Shown here in pieces: positions 22,401 through 37,400 of a DNA stretch of 64,000 nucleotides. Both the position numbers and the translations under genes were made by a program. Position 1 is the stretch's first letter, and the number at the start of each line of letters is the position of its first letter. Source of the stretch: Micrasema longulum. Its lineage: Eukaryota; Arthropoda; Insecta; Trichoptera; Brachycentridae. The stretch covers positions 1 through 64,000 of the forward strand of contig JAGVSM010003740.1 in NCBI GenBank assembly GCA_022494885.1. Reading direction: 5' to 3'. Under the pieces are notes generated by a model, which was given only the letters and a program-made list of their open reading frames with translations, searched no databases and was not told where the DNA came from.

Positions 22401-25400
22401 TATTGCCTTCTCTTAAATGTTCTTCATCTCTGTTGTCATATGTTAATTATAATATACTTCATTAATACAATTTAGTAAAGTAATATAGATAAATTTTATT
22501 TAAATTTCACTCGAATATAAATCATTTATAAACTGTCCAGAAACAATTTTTTTTTTCTTATGTTTAACAATAATCATAGCAATAATTGTTACAAAAAAAT
22601 AAAAAGATGAAGTAATAAAAAATTATATTCAATTAAAAATGATTTACATTTTTTTATTTGTTCTTTTACAATTTATGTGTGACTTCTTTTACATCAAAGA
22701 TAAGGTTCATTTTTTGAGGAGACATTTAACATAATTTTGAACTGGTAAAAGAAAAAGTATAAAAACTGGATAATTGTTTTCAGGCGTTGCCTAGTAGGTG
22801 ATTTGGTTCAGCCGGATGAATCTCACCCACGTGATAAAGGTTTCAGCTCTTTTACTTCAGATAGAAAAGTTGAGGAAATGTGGATGTTAAAACAAGGGCA
22901 GAATGGTGAATGTTACACAGTGTGTAAAATGGCCACTTAAACCAGCCAATGACAGATCATAAGCCCTGTAAATGCCTAGACTTCCATAGTTTCTTCTTTT
23001 AAATGTTGTTCATGTTTGTTAATCTTAATGACTCCCTAGAGGGTGACGTCCAGTGTTTTGTCTACAAACATTTGGACAAACTCAATATATTGTAATAAAA
23101 CCAACTGGTCCGAAAAAAAGTTTAAAAATTATAAAATTGCTTTCAGACATTTCCTAGTACATGAAATAATTCAATCAGATGAATCTCTTCACAGCAATAA
23201 AGGTTTCAGTTCTTTGACTTCACTAAAATCGACAGATGGAAGAATTGAAGAAATACGGGTGTTCAAACATGCAAGGCAAAATTGCATGTTTGAAATATAA
23301 TATATAATATTTAAGAACCAAAATTTATTTACAAGTAATTCAATTAGATCAAGTCAAAGAAGGAATCGTGTGTTAGAAATAGCACATTGTAAAACGAGGC
23401 TCGCACAGAGACATGCATATTTTATGGGCCCAAAATTGTTTAATTCTTTTTTTACTGATAATATTTCATTGATTCCAAACTTTCAAAATTTTCTTTCTTT
23501 AAAAAAACATGCACTATCCTGGATACAAACTAAAGATATGAACTCTTTTTTTCTATGATATATTTTATTGCCCTTTAATAATAAGGAATATTTTTGTGTT
23601 TTTTTTAAAATATTTTTTTTCCTTTTTTAATTACTATTTTTAAAAAAATACCATATTATCCGTTACAGAATATTTTATTTTTTCTTTCGTATGTTACTCA
23701 AAAATATTATAACTGTCCATTATTAATTATAGGAGCAAAAATTCATTAACATTTTCTAGTATACCCACGAACAGGCCATACCTTTGTGGGATTTTTTGTT
23801 TACTATTAATGTTTTTCATTGCTATGTAATTATGCTTTATTTTTTAATACTCTGTTTTATCACTTATGTTTATTGTAAAAAACAAAAAAAAAATAAATTA
23901 AAAAAAATGGCGAATGTTACAGTGTGTAAAGTGGCCACTCAAACCGGCCGATGACGGATCATAAGCCCTGTAAATGCCTAGACTTCCATGTTCCCTTCTT
24001 TTAAGTGTTTTACGTCACTGTTGAAATTTGTAAATAATAAATTTGTTTGTTTAAAATTTTAGAGAAACTACAAAGATCTTTATTTGCTTGAAAATAAATC
24101 ATGTTTGTATGCCGCGCCGTTAGATTCAAAAGAAAAATGACACTCTTAGATACATCTTAAAATGTTTACTTAACATTCTTGACTACAAATATTTGCTAAA
24201 TACTAACACAAGCCAACTCTAAATCACCAACAAGCCTTTGCATTAAAATATATTTATTTTATTTATTTATTATACGGCACAAGTGCCTTTTTTATCTATA
24301 AGAAACCCCCAACATTCAATGCGGAACGTCTATATAAATTATTTCAAGTTCATACAGTTTTTTTAAATATATATTTGGACCCCTGTATTTGGTAGCCTTA
24401 CGTGTCGTGTACAAGGCTAAGGTACTCGGAAAAAATCGTTTTTGTTTATCTCGGAAATGGGATGTTCGATCTCTGATTTTGGTTTATTACCTTAATGAGT
24501 CCAATCACCATTGTTGCAAAGTTCAAGAACAATGGCGCGTAATAACTACTTTTAAAATCTGTTAAGAATATTTCATCTTTCCTGCATTCTGCTTCAAGAT
24601 TATTTTATTTATTTATTTATTTTTATTTTATTAGGGAAATCAACAGTTCTACATACATATTTTTTTAGTAAACAAACAGATATAGTGTATAAGCTCAGAA
24701 CTAATAACAGATTTCCACATAGTATACAAAGTTAGTAAAGAAAATATATGTTACATATCAAATAAATACATACAATTTATACATATAAAAATGTTATTTT
24801 CATGTACTCAATAATCAAAGATTTTAAAAATATTAATTTTAAGAACATTAAGTTACTGTAAATTGGGCGGGATAAGGACAAAAATGCTTGAAGAGAGGAT
24901 AAGGAGGGGAGGGGAGATGTACATTATTATTATTATTATAATGTCTACTAAGTTACATAATACATTTTTAGTGTAAATTTTAAATATGACAGAGTGATGT
25001 TTGTGTAATCTATATTTTTAAATTTTGTATTGTACATTGAAAAAGTCCTACGAAAAAAAGCATTTTTAACATACGATGTTTTACTTATTGGTACATGAAA
25101 CAGGTGGTACCGTCTACAAATCCTGGCTGGCACATGTATTGTTATTAAACCAAGCAGCTCTGTACAGTCAACCATTCCTGTCACAATTTTGTAAAGCAGT
25201 AGTTGGTCCGCACACACTCTGCGGTATTGTAGAGAAATGATTCCATGGAAGGTGGAGGCAGTGAGAGTAGATACATAAGAAATACCGGTTTTGTATTTAA
25301 GGTACTTTATAAATTTGTTTTGAATATATGGCGTTGTAAACTGAAAAATGGGCACTGAAATAACAGATGTTCGATACTCTGCAAAGAAATATCATCATTC

Positions 25401-28400
25401 CTTAATTTAAACCTACATAGGTTATTTCTCATGGCTCCGTGTCCGGTAAAAATTTGGGTCGTTTCGTAAGTACTTTGGTGATGACGACGGAAGTTTGCTG
25501 CATCAGCCAGCGTTGGGTTTCGTGATTTTACTTGTAGCAGAAGCGCGGCTTGTTTCCTTTAGATCTGGAGGTTCAGCGACGACCTGCAAATTTCCACCTA
25601 AAAAGAAGGCGTTCCTCTGTTACTGGAGGCGTCCGTCTACTCCCAACTGAACGAATGTCTCAATCAAATATTTAAAAAATGACTTTAAATGCTCTTCTTA
25701 ATGCTTGGCAATCGCGATGGGAATCTTCCTCTTCAGGGAGGGTTCCCTTTCTTTTTTTCCCTTCAATCCGTCTGCGCTTAGAATCTTCTTGGGTTATCCC
25801 CGATCACTGGACTACGCAGTTTTTATCAGGGCTGGTATTCCGAACGCGTTTACAGCGCGCTATAATGCGTATTTAGTACGTAAAAACGCGCTATACCGCG
25901 CTATAATTTCGATTGGAATACCAGCCCAGGTCATGGTAAATTTAATAAAAAATTATTTGTTTTTAATATTGTTGACTCCCCTTCGTGCTGCTGCGGATAT
26001 CCTAACCAATCTTCTGAACACATCCTGTGGTCTTGTCCCTTTCCCCTTCTCTATGATTACCGAATGGAGCTTCTCGCTACTATCCGTGGCCCTGTTATAG
26101 GTCCTGTCGGATATACAGATCTGGTGGCTTCTAAAAATAATTTCGAGGCTTTTAAAAAGTTTTGTAATCATTTCGGCGAACTGATCATGTCCAATCAATT
26201 TAATCCCAGTCAGTAAAGAATTCACTTCCCTCTCTTCTCAATCCAATGAAGTACATATTATGTACTTCTGGATTACTTTCTTTCAGCACAAAGATGCTAA
26301 GGCTACCAGATTTCAGAGAGCTCCTTCAGGCAGCTTTTTTCGTCTGACAACGAGCAAATTTTCCGTGTATGTGGGCACCGCCAAGGAGACTTATGTCCTC
26401 AGATGCGGTGTGCGGTATGTGGTGGGTAAGCTGTAGCAGAAGCGCGGTAATGATCCTCCCAACGCCGCTGCGTATTTTGTTTCATATAGCGTTTAGCAAA
26501 GCCAAGGGGAAATTCTGAGAAGAAAGGTGCCGTTCTTTTACAAGTTGCGGCTCTTGCTCGTTCATCCGCTCTCTCATTTCATAAGATACCAGCATGTCCT
26601 CTAAATTTTATCACTTTTGATCGACTCACAACCGAGTTGGAGAACGTCTTTAACTCAACGACTGTGCGTCAAAATCTCTCTGTTGTAACGTCGTGTTGCA
26701 TTAAGCAAAGGAGTGATTTATATTGACACACGAAAAATCATTCGCATCTGGCATGTTAATTTATTTTTTTAATACAATGCTTGACATATAAATCAACATA
26801 AATATATAAAATCAGCTTAAAAACTAAAAAAAACTAAAATAAATCGAATTATTAACGACGTTCTTACAAGGTTACATCATTTTGCAAAAATGTTAGAGAT
26901 GGGACAAATTGATCGAATAAAAAAATAATTCATTTGATGTTGTTCATGAAAAAAGTATACATGTCTTATTTTTTGGTGAATAATTGTCTTAAAAACACTA
27001 TAATAGGCTTGTTTTTATATCAATTTTCGGAAACGGAGTTTCATGTTTGCATGAAAAAATCGATTTGATCAGTGATCATTAATTTCCCATCACTAGTGAC
27101 ATTAGTTTGACAGCTGTCAATTTAATCAAGCTATATTTTAAGGGCTTTAATTAACGTAAATTAGGCTTGTAAATAATAATATAATATCTTCAATATGTTT
27201 ATCAGAAAAAAGTTAGGAGCGAATATGTGTTTTTCATCGAACTTCCAGGGTTGCATTCGACTAAAAAACACCTCTGGAGGGTCTGTTATGTCCGCATGCT
27301 CCACTTAGGAGTGGACATGGAAAAAGAAAGAGGGATAATGTCTTACCTTCCAAGCTCTGATCGTACCCTTTGGTGAAGAACAGCATGGCCTTGGCAGCGC
27401 GTTCGGGAGTCTTCAGCAAACCTTGTCGGTCTGGGTCCTCTCCAAGACCTATGCAATATGAACTGTATTAAATAACATAACAATAAACCGCAATGTGTAA
27501 TGTCACCATGGTTGTTCAACATGTACATCGATAACTGCATGAAAGAACTGAAAGATTTAAGAATGGGAGCAAAAATGAGTGGTCATCTGTTGACTGTCTT
27601 CTGTATGCGGATGATGCCGCGCTTCTTGCTAGCAGCAAAGGAGACCCGCAATACTTGGTAACAAAAGTCTACGATGTATGCAAGAAAAGCGATTTGCTAA
27701 TGAATGTTGATAAATCCAAGGTGATGGTTTTTGAAAGGGATTAAAACATAACTAAATGTGTGATCAGTGTGAACGGAGATATTCTGAATCAGGTACAATA
27801 ATTTGTGTATCTGGGAAGTATGTTTACTAGGGATGGAAAGAACGAGAAAGATATTGAAAGGAGGGTGAGTGCCGGGAACAGGGTGAACAGCGCACTGAAA
27901 TTTACTTTAGCTAACAAATGTTTATCGCAGGAGGCAAAACTAGCAGTTCATAATGGAGTTCTAGCGAATTGGAAAAATAAAGATGAAAGCAGAATAAATG
28001 CTGTCGAAGTGCGATCCCTCGAGCGAATTTGTGGTAAAACGATGTATGATATGTGCACAAATGTCGAGATCTGTGAACTGTGTAAGGCAGAGACATGCAT
28101 TATCGACAGAATCAAGAAAGGGGTGCTGGGTTGGTTTGGACATGTGGAGCGAATGGACAGCGAAAGAGCGACCAAAAAGATCTAGGATGCGAATGTTGAT
28201 GGGTGCAGAAAACGAAGAAGACCGACAAAAACATGGCACGGTCAATTCCATCAAATACTTGAAGGTGGACATGTCAAGAGTAGGAATTATTGGCGTGCGT
28301 GCATAAGAAGATGTATGAATGTAGAGGAATCGAAGTCTGTATGCAAAATCAATCACAAATAACTATCGACGTGCAAATAAGCGATGCGATAACAATTTCT

Positions 28401-31400
28401 TACCATGTTTTTTATCGTATTCGCGATCACAATGGAACATCCGTGAATACATAATATTAAATGTCAAAATATTTACGTTTCGCGACGTATAATCCTGCTG
28501 CGCAATCACGTATTTGAATTTTACCGGTGTAAATATATAAAATATTACAAAACTGCTATTTTTATTTATTTGTTTATTGTTTACCATGCTATTTATTGCA
28601 TTTAGCCGGCGGTTGGCAAGCCCAATGTCCAGAAAAGCAGCCGCCGCCATAGTAACTGTAATTTAATTTTCACTTTTTTGTATTAGATACTCCTTACTAT
28701 TTTGCAAATGCAATATATTGTATTATTTGCTGTAGTAAACGCCGATTTTTGCCAGTGAACTGTATTTTTTGACGAGGTAAACAAAAAACTAACCGACACG
28801 AGCATTGAGAGATATTCAATATAAAAACCCGAATGCGCGCTTGTAGGAATATCACTGTGAGACACTGTATTGTGTAAGTACATACCTGCTAAAAGTAGTC
28901 GATAGGACCTCGTCATGTCTGGGAGGAGAGCTTCCCGGGTGGGAGGCCTGTGGTCCAACTCCAAATCGTGGTGAAAAGTGCATTTTTCGTGACCTGGAAC
29001 AATAGAAAAGTAATGCGTTAATTTAACACTTCGAGCACCTTCCGAATACACATAATTTACCGTGTGCCCGGCCCATTTTTGTGAAATTTTATGTTTTGTG
29101 AAGGGTTTCTTAAACGTGTCATAAATATGAACATACTGGGTTAAATCAATTGTTACTTCTCACATTAGAAATATATAAATAAAAATAATATAAAAATACC
29201 ATTAGAAACTGTTCAAAAATTTATATTAAAAATAATGCTTCACAAAAATCGCACTTTTCCCTCTTTCCAATTGTTCGAAGAAGCTAAACTTTTAGATCTA
29301 AGACAAACATATTGTTTTCAATGTTTGAAATATATATTTAACAACCAAAATTTATTTACAAGTAATTCAAATAGATCAAGTCAAAGAAGGAATCGTGTGT
29401 TAGAAATACCACATTGTAAAACAAGGCTCGCACAGAGACATGCATATTATATTGGCCCAAAAATTTTTAATTCTTTTTTTTACTGATAATATTTCATCGA
29501 TTCCAAACTTTCAAAACTTTTCTTCTTTTAAAAAACATGCACTATCCTGGATTCAAACTAAAGATGCGAACTCTTTTTTTCTATGATTTATTTTGTTGCC
29601 CTTTAAAATTAAGGAATATTTTTGTGTTTTTTTTTTAATATTTTGTATTTCCTTTTTTAATTACTATCTATAAAATAAAAAAAAATACCATATTATCTTT
29701 TACAGAATTTTTTTTTTTCTTTCTTATGCTATACAAAAATATTATAACTGTCCATTATTTATTATAGGAGCAAAAATTAATTAACATTTTCTTGTATACC
29801 CACGAACAGGCCATGCCTTTGTGGGATTTTTTTGTTTACTATTTTTCTATAAATATGTATTTCATTGATATGTAATTATGCTTTATTTTTTTAATACTCT
29901 GTTTTATTATTATGTTTATTGCAAAAAACAAAAACAAATATATATTTATTTGAAAAAAAATAATAAGCAATTTTTGCATTATAGTTTGCCAACATTGGCC
30001 TTTATGGAGAATTGCAATTACAAGATGTGAAATAAATGACAGTCAAAATCATTAATTATTTTATTATTTCATGTTATAAGCAGAAATAAACTTATTCTAT
30101 AAGACTATTTCGTAATAAATGTCCGATTTTGCTCGGTCAGGTCACGCAATATTAACTTTGATTTATCTTTCGAAAATCTATGGAGATTTGCAATCAAGCG
30201 AAAATTTTCAGTCTCAATAATTCAAAATAGATCTATCATCACTGACGTATAATAATAATACGGAGACATGTTATTCCGACACTACTAGCTACATCTTAGA
30301 TCGAAAAAAAAAGTTGTATTAAAAAACCGTTTACTTTTCCCACTGTTAAATTTTTAAGAAATTTAGGGTTTTAGAAATAAAATCGTTATTTAAAAAGAAT
30401 TGTTCACTTCAAATCCATAAACACAACATAAATCGTTGGACAGAGTAGATTCAATTAAATATTTGGGAATTTATAAAGACGGGAATTTAAAATGGACTAA
30501 TCAAATTGAACGTATTAAAAATTAATTGAAAAAGCATATTTACTTTTTTAAAACTATAAGAAATATAATTAGCCTAAAAGAACTTGTGACAATATATTAA
30601 GTAATAACTCAATCAGTTTTGGGATATGGGATAATTGGATGGGGATGTGCAAATGACACACTGATCAAGCAAATAATAATTGCACAAAAAGCTTCAATAA
30701 AAATTAACTCACGAGTCGCAATCAGAACTAGCTCCCTCGGTATATTTGAAAATCTTAATGTAAAATCTATAAAACAACTTTATGTAAAAGTTTTGTTACT
30801 ATACCCACACAAACATTATTACCTACCTTCCGTTACAAATACAAGAGTTACTAGATACTCCACCCTGATGCTGCAAAAAAATATATAAAAAAAATTTACC
30901 TTCGGTCAAAGAGGATTAACCTACTACTCGGTTAAAGTGTACAATCTACTTCCATTATCCATAAAGACAATTAGTAAGTTCTCACAATATAAAATTGCTT
31001 TTGAGAAATGGATAGTGGAGGTGGGTTGCGCACGGATCGATGAGTGAATCAAGCCAAATAGGTAAAATGCGTGTACTGTTTATGAAATTTGTTCTATTGG
31101 TCTATATAAATTGGTTATGTTTTTTATGATTATTTTAGTTTTTTTATTGTTTATTATGTTAATGATAATTAGGTTAATTTGATTAATTACGTTTTTTTTA
31201 TTGTTATTATTGTTAACTTTGTTAAATAGCTAATTTAAGGCATGTTTCACATTTTGTAAAATGTTTCCCTCACTGGGGTGTCCCACCCCAGTGAGGGAAC
31301 ATTATTCTGTATAAAAAAAGAATACAAACAATGTAAAAGTATAAATAAATAAATGGTAGTGTTTCTACGTCACAAAATGTAAGTACGAGAACTAGAGCAA

Positions 31401-34400
31401 GTGTTAATATCTTAATTCCAAAATGAAAAACAACTACAGCACAACATCATTATACATACAGAGGAATATTATTTATTTAATAAAATGAACAAAGGGAATA
31501 AAAAGTGCAGTCAGAAATACAACATATTTAAGAAAAAAGTGCTAAGTTATATTCATAATTATTTTTTGTGAAGCACTGATTGAAAAAGTGAACATTCAAT
31601 ACGGAAAATCGAGTATTTTAAAAATCGTATTCCTACTCAAGTACACCCCTGTGTTGGTGAGACGATCGGAGTTTGACGTTTGCAAAAAGAATGCCATATT
31701 TGAAAAAATATATATTTTATGTTTTGGAATTCAACCATAAACAAGTACCTACTTATATTCAATACTTTTTGAATATCAATAATTTTTAGTTTTGGAATTT
31801 AATCACAAACAAGTACCTAGATGAAAGGTATTTTTCCAAGATAATAGCAGGCAAGCCAACGTTCGGGCAGGACAACGTCTGTAGGGTCCGCTAGTAAATA
31901 ATAAAATTCCAAAGAAGACGATGTAAAAAAATAAATCAGATACATACAGGGTGTTCATTGAACCCTGTCACATCCGAAACCACGATGATCAGTATGAACA
32001 AGAAGACATATTGGCACATTAAAATAATTTTTTAGAACGCATAAAATTTAAAAAAATTAAATATCATAAATAGCAAATGGTTGCTTACTTCTGCAGGGGA
32101 GAAACAAGAAGGGAGGAGTCTGATACTGCGCCGCACTCCCCTCACTTCTCCCCTGCAGAAGTAAGCACCATTTGTTTTTTTAATATATATATTTTTTCAA
32201 ATATTTGTTCTAAATATTTTTTTAAATTTGTTAATAATAATTTCTTGCCCATACTGATCATCGTGGTTTCGGATGTGACAGGGTTTAAAGAACACCCTGT
32301 ATATTAAAATGTGAATTATACAAATTTAGATTTATACATAATCAAATATACAAAATAATAGTAGGTATCATTGAAATCAATAGAAAAAAATGTATAAAAA
32401 CAAAATTGAAATGATAATGAGGAATTCCAGCCCAACCCGGAATTAAATTTTAAAAATGTTTTCGTGTACACGTGAATATTTAAAAATTTTGAAGTAGGAT
32501 GAAATATCTCAAAATCGCACGCAAAAATAAATAAAAAATGTTAAAAATAGTATTCATTTTAAAATCGTAAATAAAGACGTCACTCATTATATCTACGTGT
32601 AGTATTTCCGGCTTCCGCTTTAAAGCCCCCGCACCTTGTAAGGAACGTTTTGACCATAGAAAAAAAGAGTATAATAATACTTTGTTGACATTTCAACTAG
32701 AGATTATGTCAACTTTCTCGGTTTTTCTAAATCGAAACGTTCGTAAAACAACTATAACATAGAAATGAGCAAATTACGATAAACTAAATGAAGTAATCAA
32801 AGCAATATTCCATAGATTCTTGTCAGGTCAGTAAAGGAAGAACGCCAACCGTTTCATGACGTCGCTACTGAAAAGTGACACTGATTACAGTCATTTGGCG
32901 CGATATTTGATAAATGTGACTTTAAAAATCATATCTTTGTAAATAACGAACAAAAAAAAAATTGCTTAGTTAAATAGTACGCTAATAGAAAAAAAAATAG
33001 AAAACAGTGGAATTCCTCATTGAGATATGGTTTCTAGAAGTTTACATAATGTATATAAAATGGAGGGAAGCTATGAAAAATACGCCACAGCACTTAGAAG
33101 AACTGAGAAATAAATCGTTCTTGCAACTTCAAAAATTTATCTTAAAAATAATGCTTCACAAAAATCGCACTTTTCCCTCTTTTCAATTGTTCCAAGAAGC
33201 TAAACTTGTAGAAATAAGACAAATATATTGTTTTCAATGTTTAAAATATATATTTAAGAACCAAAATTTATTTACAAGTCATTCAAATAGATCAAGCCAA
33301 AGAACGAATCGTGTGTTAGAAATACAACATTGTAAAACAAGGCTGGCACAGGGACATCAATATTTTATAAGCCCAATTTAAAAAAATATTTTTACTGATA
33401 ATATTTCATTGATCCCGAACTTTCAAAATTTTCCTTCTTTTAAAAAACATGGTCTATCCTGGATTCAAACTAAAAATATTAACTCTTTTGATATATTTTG
33501 TTGCCCTTTAATAATAAGGAATATTTTTGTTGTTTTTGTATTTTATATTCCCTTTTTAATTACTATAAAATAAAAAAGTACTGTAAAATCTTTTATAGAA
33601 TAATTTCTTTTCTCTTTTTTTTATAACACAAAAATATTATACCTGTCTTTTTATTATATGAGCAAAAATTCAAAAACATTTCTTGTATACCCACGAACAG
33701 GCCATGCCTTTGTGGGATTTTTGTTTACTATTTTTATTGTTAATATATATTTCATAGCTATGTAACTATGCTTTTTTATTACTCTGTTTAACCTCTTATG
33801 TATATTGTAAAAAAAAACAAAAAAAATATAATAAAAAAAAATATAAAAAAAGGGAATCGAACCGGCGACGCCAGTTTCACAGTTAGCCGTCTAACCAACT
33901 GCGCCACGGCGCCTGTCGATAAGTGGGTTTTTTTATTAACATAAACGGCAAATCTGCCTTTTACAAACATTTATAATACTAACATATTTGGCTAAATATA
34001 TATATTTTTTTTTTTAAAAACATAAATTTCCTTATACCCAAGATTTATGAAAAAAAATTCAACCTAAAAATTATACAAAATTTATTTTTAAAAAATTAAC
34101 CTATAAATTATGCAGCATATTCAGTAGAAAGTTTAAATAATAAAACATTCTACAGTAATACAACAAGAAAATCATAAGTACTGCTTCATACAGCTGGGCA
34201 AAGTGAATAAAAAATTGTATATATTATGAAATGCATGAATAAATAAATATAATTACCATTCACTATCTTTGAAAAAGTTCAAAAGGTTTGTTCTATAGGA
34301 ACAAACCCTACACTAAATATATCAGATACGTGGGAATAACTATTGCCGAGTTCATGAAGTCTATTTAATACGGCATTACAAGTATACACTGTCCGTGAAT

Positions 34401-37400
34401 TGTTGCTACAAAACGGTGGCACCCGTCTAGTCATTCTTCCAGGCTCCCTGAAGTTGATGAGAGATAATAGTTCAGGGCGATCCCATATTGAATTTACAAT
34501 GACGAAAAGACGGGTGCCTCTCGTAACCGGACATTAAAAAGTTAGTATGCGATCATGTACTACTATTTACTAACATTATTTATAATATTTACTAAAATGT
34601 CTATCAAATAATTGATTAGTATAAATACAGTGTCAAAGGTTAATAGTATAGATAATGTAAAATTAATGATTATTTTGTTACTAGCGATTGTCATCACGTT
34701 GGTCAGTTTTCAATTGAGAAATTTGAATACACCGTGGCCCATAACACAAAAATGGTTAAAACTAACTAATTTATTTCATAACATTATTTTGGTACGTGTA
34801 TTTTGTACATACACAAACCTGGATTTCTCCCAAGGGGGAAGCTAATAAGCGGAATGGGGAATGTTGTAGTACTTAAAGTGGCCACTTAACCCAGCCAATG
34901 ACAGGTCATAAGCCCTGTAAACGCTCGAATATCCATAATCCTGAATTTGAAAAAAATTCTACCTCATCTCTGTAGGGATATAAATAAAAAAATTATTTCA
35001 TTTTTAACTCTTAAAAGACTGGTAAATAATCCCTTTGCGCGCGGTGATGTAACATCGTGCTACCACTAGTAAAAGACGGAATATTCTAAAGTTCATACAT
35101 TCGAAAAAAAAAACATTTGTCTGGAAATGAAAATGGACAAAACCAAGATTTTGAGTCCAATACCTAGCAACGTATGTACTGGAAGTAAAACTATCGGTGC
35201 TGTTGACAGTGCATTTACCTTGGGCACAAAATCAAATTGGTCAAAATTTAATCAAACTGCGGAACTGCCTAGACGAATCGGGTTAAGTTGGGCTGCGTTT
35301 GGAAAGCTGAAACACGTTTTCAGAAATAAGGAAATTCCAAATAATCTGAAGGCTTAAGTCAACAACTTTTGTGTTCTGCCGGCGGCAACATACGGTCTTG
35401 AAACCATATCACTCACTGATAGAAGTGTTCACAAAATTAAGTGCACTCAGCGGTCTATGGAAAGACAAATATATATATATATATATATTTTAAATATATT
35501 TGGACCCCTGTATTTAGTAGCCTTACGTGTCATGTACAATTGTACAAGGCAAAGGTACTCGGAAAAAAAAAAGTTTTTGTTTGTCTTGGAAATGGGATGT
35601 TCGATCACTGATTTTGGTTTATTACCTTTATGAGTCCAATCACCATTGTTGCAAAGTTCAAGAACAATGGCGCGTGATAACTACTTTTTACTACAGTGTG
35701 GATATCTGTTAAGGATATTCCTTCTTTCCTGCATTCTGCTTCAAGATTATGGCGTTGCAAACTGAAAAATGGCACTGAAATAACAGATGTTCTATACTCT
35801 GTGAAGAAATATCATCGCATGGGACAATAGTCATCATTCCTTAATTTAAACCTATATAGATAACTTCTCATAGCTCCGTGTCCGGTAAAAATTTGAGTCG
35901 TTTCGAAAGTACTTTGGTGATGATGACGGAAGTTTGCTGCATCAGCCAGCGTTGGGAAAAACATTTTAGTGATTTTACCTGCAGAAGAAGCGCGGTAATG
36001 ATCCTCCCAACGCTGCTGCGTATTTTGTTTTATACAGCGTTTAGCAAAGCTAAGGGGAAATTCTGAGAAGAAAGGTGCCGTTCTTTTACAAGTTGCAAAA
36101 GACAAATATTGGACGTCTCCTTAAGAGACCGAATAAGGAATGAGGAGATAAGACGCCGTACTAAGGTGACCGATATCGCAGGAAGAGGGGGAAGACAAAA
36201 ATGGCAGTGGGCGGGTCATGCGGTGAGACGAGAAGTCGATAGGTGGACCCCCAGAATACTAAACTGGAAACCCTACGAAAGTAAAAGGAAAGTAGGGAGA
36301 CCACAGAGGAGATGGACTGACGACGTCGTCGAACTCGTGGGCCATGGATGGAACAGAGTGCCCAGGACAGAAGAACATGGAAAAATTTGGAAGAGGCCTA
36401 TATCCAGCAGTGGAGAGAAACGGGCTGATAAGAAGAAGATTTGCATTGCTGTGCCTATGCTGTAGAATATGAGCAAAGAAAATTGTAACTTTGGCTAATA
36501 TAGATCAAATAGAAGCACTGTGTAATGACAAATTATGAGTTAATTTAATTCGCACTGCCTCATGTAGAGAAAGCGAAGAAATTTCTTCTGAACCCTATAA
36601 AATAAACGTGTCCCATGGCTTATTTGCCACCGCGGCCGCGTTTGATAATATTATCAACAATAAATTCTTCCAATTGATTTCTGGTTGACCTCGAATATAA
36701 ACATAACAATATTGCCTGACTGGGCAATTCGTATCTCTTACTTAAATATTACAAACGGTAGTGATTATTAAAACACTTTTAGTTTGATACTTCTAGCAAG
36801 AGTACTATCAAAAATCAATATCCAAATGCAGACAAAAAAGCAGATTTTCATATTTATTCATTAGCCGAAAGAACTTTTAAAAGATTATGTGATAAATATA
36901 TAGTAAATAAATAGAGCCCTTTAGGACAATGCAGATTAAATAAATACCTCGGTAGAATGAACCATTCTGAAACATTTAGTTATAGGTTCTGCATTGCAGA
37001 TGATAAAATGTCTATTTTAATGTAATGAATTATATATATATATATTTTTTAAATTTATTTTTCAAAAATATTTACAAAATAGTCTTAAATTAAAGTCCTG
37101 CTGAGTTGCGTACATACAAATCGTCAGCGGGTTCTTATAAATTACATCGATTATTTACATTTAACCTACATTAACAATAATTTTACTTAAAAAACAATTA
37201 CAGATTACATTATGAAAAATTAAAAACTATCACTACTACAAAAAACTTTTTTCTAATAACCATAATTTGAGCAAACGTCGCACTCCTGTATTTAACTCAG
37301 TATTTTTAATATTGTTTGGTAATATTTTAGATATACTGTATTGCAGTGTCCTTTTGCCATATTTATTGCAGTATCTAGGAACAGCTAGCCCTTCCATACT

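Larger units (their letters stand above)
24362..26690 (-). mobile_element. RNase-H-bearing LINE (I-group), interrupted twice
   Basis: The minus strand near 26560-26690 reads [11 protein letters not shown] then [20 protein letters not shown], the GHAGI..NERAD signature of a LINE RNase H. It continues [21 protein letters not shown]. The C-terminal and 3' parts resume at 25326-25548 and 24362-24601. A second copy of the same family is 35472-36097. Two LINEs interrupt it (24602-25325 and 25549-26431). Stops in the RNase H frame show decay. Confidence 0.8.

Noticed and set aside
25679..26225. Overlapping frames at the LINE/MITE junction as a gene
   Set aside because: They are fragments of one LINE ORF plus MITE read-through; removing the MITE restores the LINE frame.
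32077..32307. 76-codon frame
   Set aside because: It lies inside a full-length hairpin MITE.
33843..33918. tRNA gene on the minus strand
   Set aside because: A and B boxes look good, but the T-stem and the 3' acceptor strand are missing; it reads as a SINE head or pseudo-tRNA.
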